In this document: positions 54,531 to 64,000 of the stretch, one piece after another
How the letters are laid out: each line of letters opens with the position of its first letter
Numbering within the stretch: the stretch's first letter is position 1
NCBI RefSeq assembly: GCF_037893015.1
Contig: NC_133665.1
Coordinates: 107,133,971 to 107,197,970, forward strand
Direction of reading: 5' to 3'
Source: Macrotis lagotis
Taxonomy: Eukaryota > Chordata > Mammalia > Peramelemorphia > Peramelidae
Length of the DNA stretch: 64,000 bases
Made by a program: the position numbers and the translations under genes
Notes under the pieces: model-generated
What the model saw: only the letters and a program-made list of their open reading frames with translations
Databases searched by the model: none
Told to the model about the DNA's origin: nothing

Positions 54531-55683
54531 GCTCGCTCACTCTGCCCGGTTGCGGTCCGAACCATCTAGAAACTTGATCGCGTTTTAGGGGCGCTACAAA
54601 GTGGGAGCGCGTCCGGAGTAAGGCGATCAAGCGGGGAGGACCCTGGAACCTATCCACCTCCTTAACGAGCTTGTCTCTTTGTGTCTCCTCCTAGACTCGG
54701 GGCGGAGCTAGCGCGGGGTTTGGGAAGGTGTTACATTGTTGCAGTAATTGAAGCAGCTACTGTAGCCTCAAGAAGAGGAAGTTTAAGGGGGAGCCAGGGC
54801 AGAGAGAGGGAGAGAGGGGGCAGATTTGACATCTGAACGTGCCCGCAGTCACCGGCTAGTTAAAAATCTGAGCTTTGGCAGCCAAAAAATGACCGGACAA
54901 CTGTGAGAGTGCATTTTATATGGCCAAACTTGGAAATATAATTTTCTCTCAATCAGTTAACCGCCGCCTCAGTTTTTCTTTTCTATCAAGTGGTGAGAAC
55001 ATGAAATATTTGTAATGCATTTTGCACATCTTAAAAGTGCTATTCTAGCTTATTGTCTGATAATGATAATTATTACTGCCCTTGTGATCTTAGGTATTTC
55101 ATGGGGAACCTCAATTTCCGTTTATGTAAAATGAGAGCATCATCCATCCTAGCTCTAATTATAAGCCTATGATGTAACATTTAAATACCTAAAACAACTA
55201 GCTTCAAACTTTTTTTGATTCGGTGCAATCAGTACAATAAATTTTTAGTATGCATCCCCAATATACATGTACTGAAAACAATGTAAAGACTAACAGACTG
55301 TCTTTCTGGGGGCGGGAAGCAAGAATGGAGGGAAAATTGTAAAACTCAAAATAAAATCTTTCTAAAAAAAGATATTTACATGTACTAATAAGACATACCT
55401 TAAAATTAAAAGGAAAAATTAAACGAACAACATATTATAACATTGATTAAAATAGTTATTAATCATATAATTTAGTAAGTAATGTGATTGTTTCCTTATT
55501 TTTGGAAATCTTGATTTAACAATTTGAGAGACTGATTCAGAAGATTGTTTTTAAAGCCCAGTTTATTTCCTTCCCTGACATTCATGGCTGTTGTAGCTAA
55601 AAAAGATGTGGAAGTAATGTATCATTGGCTACACTTAGTAAATCACGATACTCATTTTTTCAATCCCACTCATCAATTTTTTT

Positions 55684-55832
55684 AGGTTTTTTTTCCCAAG
55701 GCAAATGGGGTTAAGTGGCTTGCCCAAGGCCACAACACTAGGTGATTAATAAGTGTCTGAGGCCAAATTTGAACTTAGGTGCTCCTGACTCCAGGGCCAT
55801 TGCTCTATCCACTGTACCACCTAGCCACCCAC
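55684..55832 (-). mobile_element. CORE-SINE (WSINE1-like)
   Basis: TTAGGTTTTTTTTCCCAAGG to CACTGTACCACCTAGCCACC. Head-to-head with the next copy. Confidence 0.93.
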
Positions 55833-55891
55833 ACTCATCAATTTTTATGAAAGCTTTTTGTTTGAATTCAAGATAATAAATTTCTCTGTTG

Positions 55892-56045
55892 GGGCAGCTA
55901 GGTGGTACAGTAGATAGAACCCTGGCCCTGGAGTCAGGAGTACCTGATTTAAAATCCAGCCTCAGACACTTAATAATTACGGAGCTGTGTGGCCTTGGGC
56001 AAGCCACTTAACCCCATTTGATTGCAAAAAAAAAAAGACTAAAAA
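55892..56045 (+). mobile_element. CORE-SINE (WSINE1-like)
   Basis: GGGGCAGCTAGGTGGTACAG to poly-A. Its 5' end faces the 5' end of the antisense copy about 60 bp away. Confidence 0.93.
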
Positions 56046-56409
56046 AATCCACTGAAACTCTAATGTTATACGATTTGGAAGATTTACACATTAGACAATT
56101 GTATCTCCAAGTTTAGGTATGCAAATTGAGCTCTCATAGTTGTCAGATCATTTTTTGGTTGCAAAAGCTTAGATTTTTAAATATCTGGAGAGCCTAGATG
56201 TCTATTTTAGCACCCACCCTGGGCTAGACAGATGATGCACAGCAGTAGAGAACTATGGCTCATGAGCCCCAACTTCCCCTCAGTAGTCAATCAGTAGATA
56301 CAATTAGCTTAAAACAACAGCATTTACAAAAATTGCTTAGAATAGTAGCTATAAAACATTTCCCCCACAAATCTGGGGCACATTCTTTCATAAATACACA
56401 GATCACCCA

Positions 56410-56560
56410 GCAGCTTAGGTGGTGCAGTGGATAGAGTACTGGCCCTGGAGTCAGGAGGACCTAAGTTCAAATCTAGTCTCAGACACTTAATAATTACCTA
56501 GCTGTGTGACCTTGGGCAAGTCACTTAACCCCACTGCTTTGCAAAAAAAAACTCTAAAAA
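56410..56560 (+). mobile_element. CORE-SINE (WSINE1-like) with 18-bp target duplication
   Basis: GCAGCTTAGGTGGTGCAGTG to A-rich tail, flanked by AAATACACAGATCACCCA at 56392-56409 and 56561-56578. Confidence 0.95.
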
Positions 56561-57079
56561 AAATACACAGATCACCCATGATAAGAATGGGCACAAGCTT
56601 TAAAAGTAACACATTTGGCCCAAATGACTCACTTCTCTGGTGCTGTTGGGCATTGATTCCATCTCTTCTTTGGGGTCCCCATGAAGCACTCCCAGGGGCC
56701 AGCATTTCCACTGAATGGAAGTAACTCAGCCAAGTTATTCACCTCTCCTCAGCTCAACTGTCTTATTGCCAAGGTTAGCTCAGTGGATATAGATAGTTCT
56801 GCTGCTGGAAATCTACCTCCTTGAAGCTGTAAAAGTATCTGGGGTGTATGAGTCTCTGCTCCCTACTGTAACCTTTGGTTACAATATTAAGGACTTCCCT
56901 AGTTCTTGAATGAAGAAGCCCTACTCTTGCCTCCCTCTTGTCCTTTCTAGACATGAATTCTACTTATGGCAACAGGGAAGTAGCAGTTTTTCTGCATGAG
57001 ATAGAGCCTTCAATTCAGATGTTGGTTGGTTACCTTCTCCCTAGAGTTCCAGAGTTTCCTTCATTTACTTTCTTTCTTT

Positions 57080-57420
57080 CATTTGGTGATCTGATCAGTT
57101 CTCATGGGTTCAATTATTATTGCTATTTATGTATGACTCCCAGATTTATATAGCTAGTCCCAGTCTCTCCTGAGCTCCAGCTCTGCAATCACCTACTGCC
57201 TATTGAACATTTCAGATTAGATATCTCCTAGGCATCACAATCTCAACATGCCCAAAAGGGAATTCATTATTTCTTACCCCCAAACCATCTCTCTTTCAAA
57301 CTTCCCCCTTACTGTTGAAGGCACCCTCATCTTTCAATTCATCTAGTTTCGATCACGTACTTATCTAACAAATCCAATCAGTTGCTGAATCTTACTGTTT
57401 TTGCTTGATTTTTTTACTGT
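57080..57420 (+). mobile_element. L2 LINE fragment
   Basis: TGGTGATCTGATCAGTTCTC, GACTCCCAGATTTATATAGC, TCTCCTGAGCTCCAGCTCTG, GATATCTCCTAGGCATCACA, TTGAAGGCACCCTCATCTTT: L2 ORF2 in sense. Confidence 0.7.
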
Positions 57421-57549
57421 TATCAAAGATCCCAAAATAAGCAAAATAATCCCTATGATGACACATAAAAGGAAGTTAAGGATGGAAGGGGAAGGTCCAA
57501 GCAATGGTCTGACTTAGAGGTAGCCAAGAAGGGCATAAAGAGAGAAGGC

Positions 57550-57695
57550 TGGGGCAGCTAGGTGGCCCAGTGGCTAGAGCACTGGCCCTGGAGTCAGGAT
57601 GACCTGAGTCAAATCCAACCCCAGATACATAATACTTAGTTGTACCTTGAGCAAGTCATTTAACTCCATTGCTTTGCCAATAGTGAAAAAAAGCT
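57550..57695 (+). mobile_element. CORE-SINE
   Basis: GGGGCAGCTAGGTGGCCCAG, CCTGGAGTCAGGATGACCTG, CTTAGTTGTACCTTGAGCAA. Confidence 0.88.
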
Positions 57696-57919
57696 AGCTA
57701 AGGAGGGGAAGCTCACTAATTATGATCCGAGACCCTGTGGCCCATGTTCATGTTCCAATGGGAGAAGACCAGAGTGTAGGCAGAAGAGCCCAGGGTCCCC
57801 AGAATGAGTCTGAGTTCTAGTGAGAGAATGTCATAGGATATATATATAGGGAGTTTAGCTTGGAAGTGGCCATGGAATGCCACTATAGTTCCATCTTCTC
57901 ATACAACTCATCCTTCTTG

Positions 57920-58460
57920 GTCTTTATTGCCTCCTACTAGGTCTCCCTGGCTCAAGTCTCTTCTGACTCCAGTGAGATGCCAAAATGACTTTACTAAAAC
58001 CTAGGTCTAACTATGTTACTGCTTTTCCCCTTAAAGAACATGGCCCTTTCCCACTTTAGTTTTAAATTCCCTTCTGGCCTGCATAAGGTCTGAGAAATCA
58101 TTTGATCTGGTGTTGCCATGGCAAGGGAAATTCAATAAATCTCGCAGCTTTTTAGAGATGATTTAAATATTTGACCAAATATAGACTAATTTTAAGTTAA
58201 TAATTTTGTATGGCCCACGAATGATATTATAAATATCCAAAAGACCCTTGGCAGAAAAAAGGTTCCCTATCCCTGATCGATGGCCTAAGATATCCTAGTA
58301 TACCTCTTGCTCCTCTCACATAATTCTCATCTCCTTTCTTCATGCTTTTGTTCTGGTTACCTCCATCCCTAGAATGATACTGCCTTTCTTCAAAATTTGG
58401 TTTTAATACTCTCCCACAAGCCTTTCCTGATTCTCCTTAATGTTACTTTGGATCTACTTC
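57920..58460 (+). mobile_element. L2 LINE fragment
   Basis: GTCTCCCTGGCTCAAGTCTC, GATGCCAAAATGACTTTACT, CTAGGTCTAACTATGTTACT, CCTCCATCCCTAGAATGATA, CACAAGCCTTTCCTGATTCT. Probably the same copy as 57080-57420, split by later insertion. Confidence 0.7.
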
Positions 58461-58514
58461 ACAGACACACAGACACACACACATGATTATACTTTTATAT
58501 ATCTCCATTAAAAT

Positions 58515-58860
58515 CTAAGCTAGGTGGCCTCATAGTGCATAGAGCTGGGACTAGAGTCAGGAAGACTGGGACTATGTAACTCTGGGGAAATCACTTCATC
58601 CTATTTGCCTCAGCTTCCTCATTCTTTTTTAATTTTTTTTTAGGCTTTCGTAAGGCAAATGGGGTTAAGTGGCTTGCCCAAGGCCACACAGCTAGGTAAT
58701 TATTAAGTGTGAGATGGGATTTGAACCTAGGTACTCTTGACTCCAGGGCTGGTGCTTTATCCACTGCTCCACCTAGCCTTCAGTTTCCTCACTCTTAAAT
58801 GAGAATCTAAGCAGGAACTGTTTTGCTTTTTATCTTCCTTTAATTTTGGGCAAGTCACTT
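58515..58860. mobile_element. SINE nested in SINE
   Basis: A plus-strand CORE-SINE (TAGGTGGCCTCATAGTGCAT..CCTCAGCTTCCTCATTC) is interrupted at 58625-58786 by an antisense WSINE1-like copy (GGGTTAAGTGGCTTGCCCAA..TCCACCTAGCC). The host SINE resumes with TTCAGTTTCCTCACTCTTAA. Confidence 0.85.
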
Positions 58861-59320
58861 AATCCCAATTGCCTCAACCTCCTTCTCCCTTCCCCAAAAG
58901 AAAGTCTTCCTATCTCCCTAGAACCCATCAAAATAAGACTTACCCACATTCTTTGTGAATAAGGAGGGGCCCCATCCTTGATGGTCCTTCCACTTTTGAT
59001 GTGACTCAAAATAGATCAGTCTTCTGACTGCACTAATGTATAAATATGTTCCCCACAAAAGCCTCTAAACTCAGTTTCACTGACTCCCTTACATGCATGA
59101 TTTGCCTGCAGGCTTAATGCTATTAAGACTTTTATTTAAGTCAAACAAATATACTCTTTTCATTTGCTTATTTGTTACAAAAAAAGGTGATTGGGGATGT
59201 CACTGAGGAGTGAGAAAAGGGGAAAAAAGCCATCACAAACATCACACACGCTTTTGAAATATTTGTGGAATTGAACACAACATACAGACTGACCTTGAAG
59301 GCAGAAGGATTGGCCCAAGC

Positions 59321-59326
59321 TTTATT
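59321..59326 (-). terminator. RASSF1: Polyadenylation signal AATAAA, probable RASSF1 3' end
   Basis: TTTATT on plus, about 1.08 kb after the stop codon. Another TTTATT lies at 59131. The interval to the stop shows no recognised transposon. Confidence 0.5.
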
Positions 59327-60407
59327 AATAATACGTGATTCCTTTAGGGCCCAGGCCCTTTTTGTGACACACCCAGCAGTCATCCACAGGTCCCATACAC
59401 TCTATCTCCGCCTGGGAGTCACTTAGCTGAGATCAAGAAACAATACATCCATTACATACAAATCATATCAAATACTGGGAGGGACATGCCCTCACTTTGG
59501 TTAGCACCTTGGGTGAATAGCCACTCCCCCAGAGCCTAGCAGCAGCAATGAATGCCCTTTGGCCAGCTAGGATCCTTCTGAACCCTCTCATTCACGATAA
59601 CTGCACTGTCAGCCAGCAGTTCTATCCTCACAGAGTGCTTCTCGGGTTAGATCTCCAAAGGTTATCACTGAAATGAAATCCATTTGATTCCCCATATCCC
59701 TAAGGGTCCATCTATATCTTGAGCTCCTAATCTTTCAGTTTCAGCGGGACTGATCCCACATAGTCATGAAAACCAAAGGCCCTCAAAGAGCCATTAGATT
59801 GAGTTGAAGTTATTTCACCCATAATGAGACTGTGCCTTGGTATGTTCAGCCTGAGCCAACACAATCTCTCTAGAAGAAGCCAATAGGGCATATGGCTATC
59901 ATCCTTGAGCTATGCAAAGTAGACCTCTGATGGTACCAAAAGATGTTCACGGCCTGGAAGCTCTACTTGAGAGAGGCCGTTTTGGTATTTTCATGGCTAA
60001 GGGTACTTCCTGGGGGTGGTGGACAGAAGGAACAAGGAATGCCACAAGTCAAGAAGATTGTGCTCATTGATCCTCTCCTAACCATCGTCCCAGACATAGC
60101 ACAATAAGGCACAGGTTCCTCAAGCCCAGTTCCAATATTTTATAAGAGGACTTTTCAGCCTCTTGTCATTCCAAAGTAGCAGCCATGATGCTACTTTAAG
60201 GACATCCTATGTCCTCACACACCTAGCTAGCTCCCCTTCAGTTGGGAAGCCTCCCCACACATTCACTCTTCAGGCCCCGACACATTCATATGACATCCAT
60301 TCTGTGCCCTCCCGCCACCCCCCATCCACTTGGCCTGGTGTTCTCTTGAAGCCTTTAAGCAATCTTGACCCTGAGGTCAAGAAGGAGAAGGGGAAGGGGG
60401 GGGGGGG

Positions 60408-60704
60408 TCATCCCAGGGGGCGAGCTCCTAGTGCTTCTTGCATCTTCTGGCGGCAACGAGAATACTTTTGTAGGATTTGTCGCACATGTTCCTCTTCTTC
60501 CCGTTGCAGGATACGTAGGAAATTATGTAATTCAGGCATGCTGAAGGCATCCCACTGAAGGTAAAGACAAATACAGGGTGAGTCTTTTGAATCTAAGTCA
60601 GTTGATACTTTTCCCTAGATTTACTGTTTCCAATTCAAGCAGTCAAGGGAATGTTTCACAACAAAGGCTAGAACAAACCTATCCTTTATTCTATGAATTC
60701 CAGA

Positions 60705-60737
<33 letters not shown>

Positions 60738-62064
60738 TGTATATGAAAAAATGTATATACATGGTTGCCTTGATTCAAGGATAGATGCAGACACGTTTTA
60801 ACCTGGATTTTGCTATATCTCTTACTCCCAATTTATCACTTCCACCCCAACCTGCTCAGGTTACAGGGAATTTTATGAGCATGAATATTGCAATCCCAGA
60901 TGTGTGAAAATGATCTGGGTTCTACCACCACAGTACATGGGATGGGGCCTATGAGTCCCCCAACCGTCTGCCAGAGTAGATTCAATACTCACATTGACAT
61001 CTCCAGTCTCATTTTCTTTTAGGACAAAACTCAAGGCTTTTTCACTGGGTCCTGCAAGCAGTCGTAAGCGCAAGGGTTGTTCATCATCCGACAGTTTCCG
61101 AAGGTACACTGTAGAGTACAACCATCCAATTTTCCAGTTTAGTGCCTAAGGTTCCAACAAGATCAACCCAGCCTACCTTCCTGACCCATTTCCTAAACTA
61201 GGAAGAGCCCACAGTAAAAGAATTATTTATCTGAAAAGGGGCATTTAAGCCCAGATTCCTAAATGGAGAAAATAAAAAGGAGGGAGAGAGGAAAGGGAAA
61301 CTGAGTAGGCTTTTTACCTTGGTCATGGCGCTCTGCCCGTTCAAATAGGGCAAATTTTCGGGGGTTATCCACCACCAGGAACTTTCGGAGCAGTGCCTCA
61401 ATGACCTCACGGGCCCGTGTCCTTGACAACACATGCAGGTGTTTGACTGTGTCTTTGGGGAGGTAAAAAGAGGTGCGGCGCTTCACAGCTTGGTTCTTCC
61501 CAGTGGCTCTCTTGGCATCCTGCAGGGAAGGTGGCTTCTTGGTAGCAGGCACAGACACCGGGCGCACAAGCTTCAGTTGTACCTTGATGAAACCAGTATA
61601 TGAACCATCCTTGTTCTGGGGAAAGGAATAGAGATACTTAATCCTTAGAGATAGGATACTAGAACATATCACAGGGTGTACAGAGAAGAGGACATACCAG
61701 GGACTAGGCAAATATTTGTTTACTTAGAAACAAAACGGGGGTAGGTGGGTGGCTCTAGAGTCAGGGGAACCCGAGTACAAACTCAGCCTCGGACACTTAC
61801 TAGCTGTGTGACCCTGGGCAAGTCACTTAACCCTGATTGCTCACCCCACATCCCAAAAAAGTAAAAACAACATGAAATTTTGTGACTGAAATGAAATCAG
61901 GCTGGAGGAAGAGACCTCTCTCTGCTCTTGTCTAAAGTCCTCTCCCCTCCAGTGCTTACCAGGCTCATGAAGAGGTTACTGTTGATCTGGCTGTTATACT
62001 CCTTGATCTTCTGTTCAATCTCAGTTTGAGACAGGACTGGTTTCTCCCACTCCAGTGGCTCATC
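60408..62064 (-). CDS. RASSF1: Ras association domain family 1 (RASSF1), last four coding exons
   Basis: Scaffold tumour suppressor that binds MST kinases and microtubules. Exons: 62064-61960 (105 bp), 61615-61318 (298 bp), 61108-60993 (116 bp) and 60554-60408 (147 bp with stop), together 221 aa, equal to the C-terminal part of human RASSF1. Text in order: DEPLEWEKPVLSQTEIEQKI (keeps the S-Q site), NKDGSYTGFIKVQLKLVRPV, RRTSFYLPKDTVKHLHVLSR, TRAREVIEALLRKFLVVDNP (RA domain), LRLRLLAGPSEKALSFVLKE, then WDAFSMPELHNFLRILQREE and HVRQILQKYSRCRQKMQEAL (SARAH coiled segment), ending GARPLG. All borders are GT-AG with matching phase. The 5' exons (C1 domain, alternative promoters) lie beyond 64000. 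Confidence 0.97.
60702..60745. repeat. (ATAC)n/(TA)n microsatellite in RASSF1 last intron
   Basis: About six ATAC units followed by a TA-rich run. Confidence 0.9.
61735..61868 (+). mobile_element. CORE-SINE in RASSF1 intron
   Basis: GGTGGGTGGCTCTAGAGTCA, CTCAGCCTCGGACACTTACT, AGCTGTGTGACCCTGGGCAA, A-rich tail; 5'-shortened. Confidence 0.82.
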
Positions 62065-62094
62065 CTAGGACAAATAACTTGTTATAAGCATGCT

Positions 62095-62225
62095 GTTAAG
62101 TAACAAGACCTGGGTTCAAATCCCATCTCTGATACTTGCTACCGATCAGAGAGATAAATGACAGGATTGAAGTAGGCACTTCTAATGTCCCTTCCAGCTC
62201 CAAATCTAACTCTCTTAACTCTAAT
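62095..62225 (+). mobile_element. MIR-like SINE remnant in RASSF1 intron
   Basis: AAGACCTGGGTTCAAATCCC, ATCTCTGATACTTGCTACC, CTAATGTCCCTTCCAGCTCC; the middle is deleted. Confidence 0.6.
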
Positions 62226-64000
62226 AAAGGAACCTAGCAATTGAGGACTGAAATGTATATTTCTGGTGTTGAGGCCGGTCCTCCAGACTTTCTCAATTCC
62301 CCTGTACTGATAAAATGCTTTACAGTAGCTGGTATTTGTGGACTATATTCAGGACTTATGAGCTGAACTAAAATGCCAACAGTTTATTCAGATCATCTTT
62401 ATCTCTCATATCTGGGCCTCAAAGGAAACTGTCTGTACTGTGAAATTTTCCCAAGATATTTACTGCACTTCATTGGCTCTCCCTTCTTGCCCAGAGAGAG
62501 GAAGGAAATGGAAGGTGTATGACTGAAAGGTGTCAGTACCCAGCTATGTATAACTAAGATTACATAGTGAAGCAGGCAGTAGCAGCAACCACTGGAGTGA
62601 TGATAGCTGGAATGCTTGGACCAAATTAAAACCAACAACTGAAGGTGCTCCAGGACTTGAGGCCAAGAAGTTAGGACCAACTGTGGGCTCCATAGAGAGC
62701 CAATGGTTTGTTTCTTACTTAATTAAATCGTAGTGCCCTAAGTCAAGAGAATTTTTTTTTTTTGCCTTGCTACCCTCCACACCCTTATGAACTCAACACT
62801 CAGCTTCTCAGACTCTGTGGTGAGCGTCTAGGCGAGATCCAGGGAGTGATGGGTCAGGGTGTGTCCCAAGAGATCACAGTTTTAACTCCAGAGCCCACTC
62901 TGAGTCTTTCCCTGGGAAATTGAACCAGCAATAGGGTGGGGGCCCTGACTCATTGTGAGATTTGGAGGTGGGAGGTTGTTTCTACCCTGTTATTAACCTT
63001 GGGAGCCAGTGAAGTTTGCCCTCTTAGGATTGGTGCAAAATGAAAGCTTCACCAACTATGGCATGGAGAAGGGCAATTCTCACACCAAAGAGTCTCTGAA
63101 ATGGTTGGCTTGGATTCAGTCACTGAAGATGGCATAAATGGCATGAGGAAAGCACTTCCTAACTCTGAAAAAGTATCTGGGTCCATTCCCAAACTCATGA
63201 AGTGACAACAAGCCCCACAATACACAAATAACAAAGATAAAGCCACGTGTTTGAGCCCTATTTAAAATAAAACTTCAAAAACAGCCCAAACTCTAAGGCA
63301 GAACCTACAAAGGAAGAGTTTTCAGGCTAGATTGGCCCAAGCAAGCGATTACTTTTCCTCTTCCTTGCTCAAACATCCACATAGTTGGAGGTTGGTTTGG
63401 ATACCAGCTTTCTCAACTTGTCCCTCCTCCCATGCCCTACAGCCAATGCTTGCAATTTTCTTTGCCAAGTTCCTCTAGCCCATAGCACTAGGGAGCTGAT
63501 AGGGTGGAGCCTGCAGGGCAGGAAGGGTGGGATCTGGACTGGAGCAGGAGCACCGACTTGGTCTTGAATTCAATTGCATCAGTCTTATTTCCTGTTGACA
63601 TCAGACACTGTCGGGAATAGTGGGGGGGGGGGGAGGCCATGGATGAAAGGTGAGATCACCATTGACCAATGCTCTATCTTGGGGGAATTCTGAAAACCAT
63701 TTCCCTTCCTATCTCATGGCCTGTCAGACAGCTCTAGTGCCACGGGACCTGCTTAGGAGCAGCTGGAGCTTTTCCAGGGGAGAGGAATGAGGATTGAGTG
63801 AGATATGGGGATATATGCATATTCTTATTATTCCCAAGGCTCAGCACAGCTTGAAGCCTAGGAGAATTAGAAAGCTGTTATTAGGGCCTCAGGACTAGTA
63901 AAGGGACAAAGCTGGGGCCCCCCCCCCCCAATTCATGCTCCTGGATTTTTATCATAAACAAAGTTTGCTACTTTTCATCTTTCAGAGGTCACCTTCTGTG
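62225..64000. other. RASSF1 intron, right end of window
   Basis: No C1-domain exon, no CpG island and no clear repeat seen. A G-run lies at 63622-63634 and a C-run at 63919-63929. Confidence 0.5.

Larger units (their letters stand above)
53500..54560 (-). promoter_or_regulatory. TUSC2: CpG island over TUSC2 exon 1 and promoter
   Basis: CpG-dense from intron 1 start through exon 1 to about 400 bp upstream. No TATA box. The long plus-strand open frame here is a base-composition effect. Confidence 0.85.
54600..59300. other. TUSC2-RASSF1 spacer
   Basis: No gene recognised; AT-rich and repeat-laden. Besides the separately listed SINEs it has an L1 tail at 55240-55380 (TGGAGGGAAAATTGTAAAAC, TCAAAATAAAATC) and L2 sense pieces at about 57080-57420 and 57920-58460. 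Confidence 0.55.

Noticed and set aside
62225-64000. Search for the RASSF1 C1-domain exon or isoform C first exon
   Set aside because: No match to the Cys/His-rich C1 text or a CpG island was seen; these exons most likely lie past the right edge.

Overview
The window is a mammalian, clearly marsupial, copy of the 3p21.3-type hyaluronidase / tumour-suppressor cluster. Two things show this: the protein-coding exons match HYAL3, NAA80, HYAL1, HYAL2, TUSC2 and RASSF1 in the known order, and the gaps are full of marsupial-style repeats. These repeats are a tRNA-derived CORE-SINE of the WSINE1 type with A/B-box heads, a CORE-SINE with a BovB-like 3' tail (Mar1 type), marsupial L1 3' ends, and old L2, MIR and CR1/L3 pieces. 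The abundance of the WSINE1-type element suggests an Australian marsupial, but that is inference and the species cannot be fixed by eye.

All genes lie on the minus strand, so the window reads from the 3' end of the cluster (left) to its 5' end (right). From 1 to 5.8 kb lie HYAL3 (cut by the window start, last exon missing), the single-coding-exon actin acetyltransferase gene NAA80, and their CpG-island promoter, which carries a GGGGCC-like hexamer tract. From 8.0 to 18.3 kb lie TWO complete HYAL1-type genes in tandem, where human has one. Both keep the three-exon structure (exon 2 exactly 90 bp, last exon exactly 318 bp), all splice sites and every known catalytic residue. The left copy has introns swollen by LINEs and SINEs. 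From 18.3 to 34 kb is a repeat-rich gene desert. HYAL2 (GPI-anchored form, 475 aa) lies at 34.1-38.96 kb, with its CpG island and non-coding first exon near 39.6 kb. From 40 to 46 kb is mostly unique spacer. TUSC2 spans 46.07-54.15 kb with a long L2-filled intron 1 and a CpG promoter bearing an array of ZNF143-like motifs. From 54.6 to 59.3 kb is spacer. The last four coding exons of RASSF1 (RA and SARAH domains) are at 60.4-62.06 kb; its 5' exons lie beyond the window.

The four hyaluronidase genes act in hyaluronan turnover: HYAL2 at the cell surface makes intermediate fragments, HYAL1-type enzymes degrade them in lysosomes, and HYAL3 has a minor or accessory role. NAA80 acetylates mature actin N-termini. 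TUSC2 and RASSF1 are growth-restraining proteins that share the locus but not the pathway. The most notable finding is the HYAL1 duplication with both copies apparently functional.
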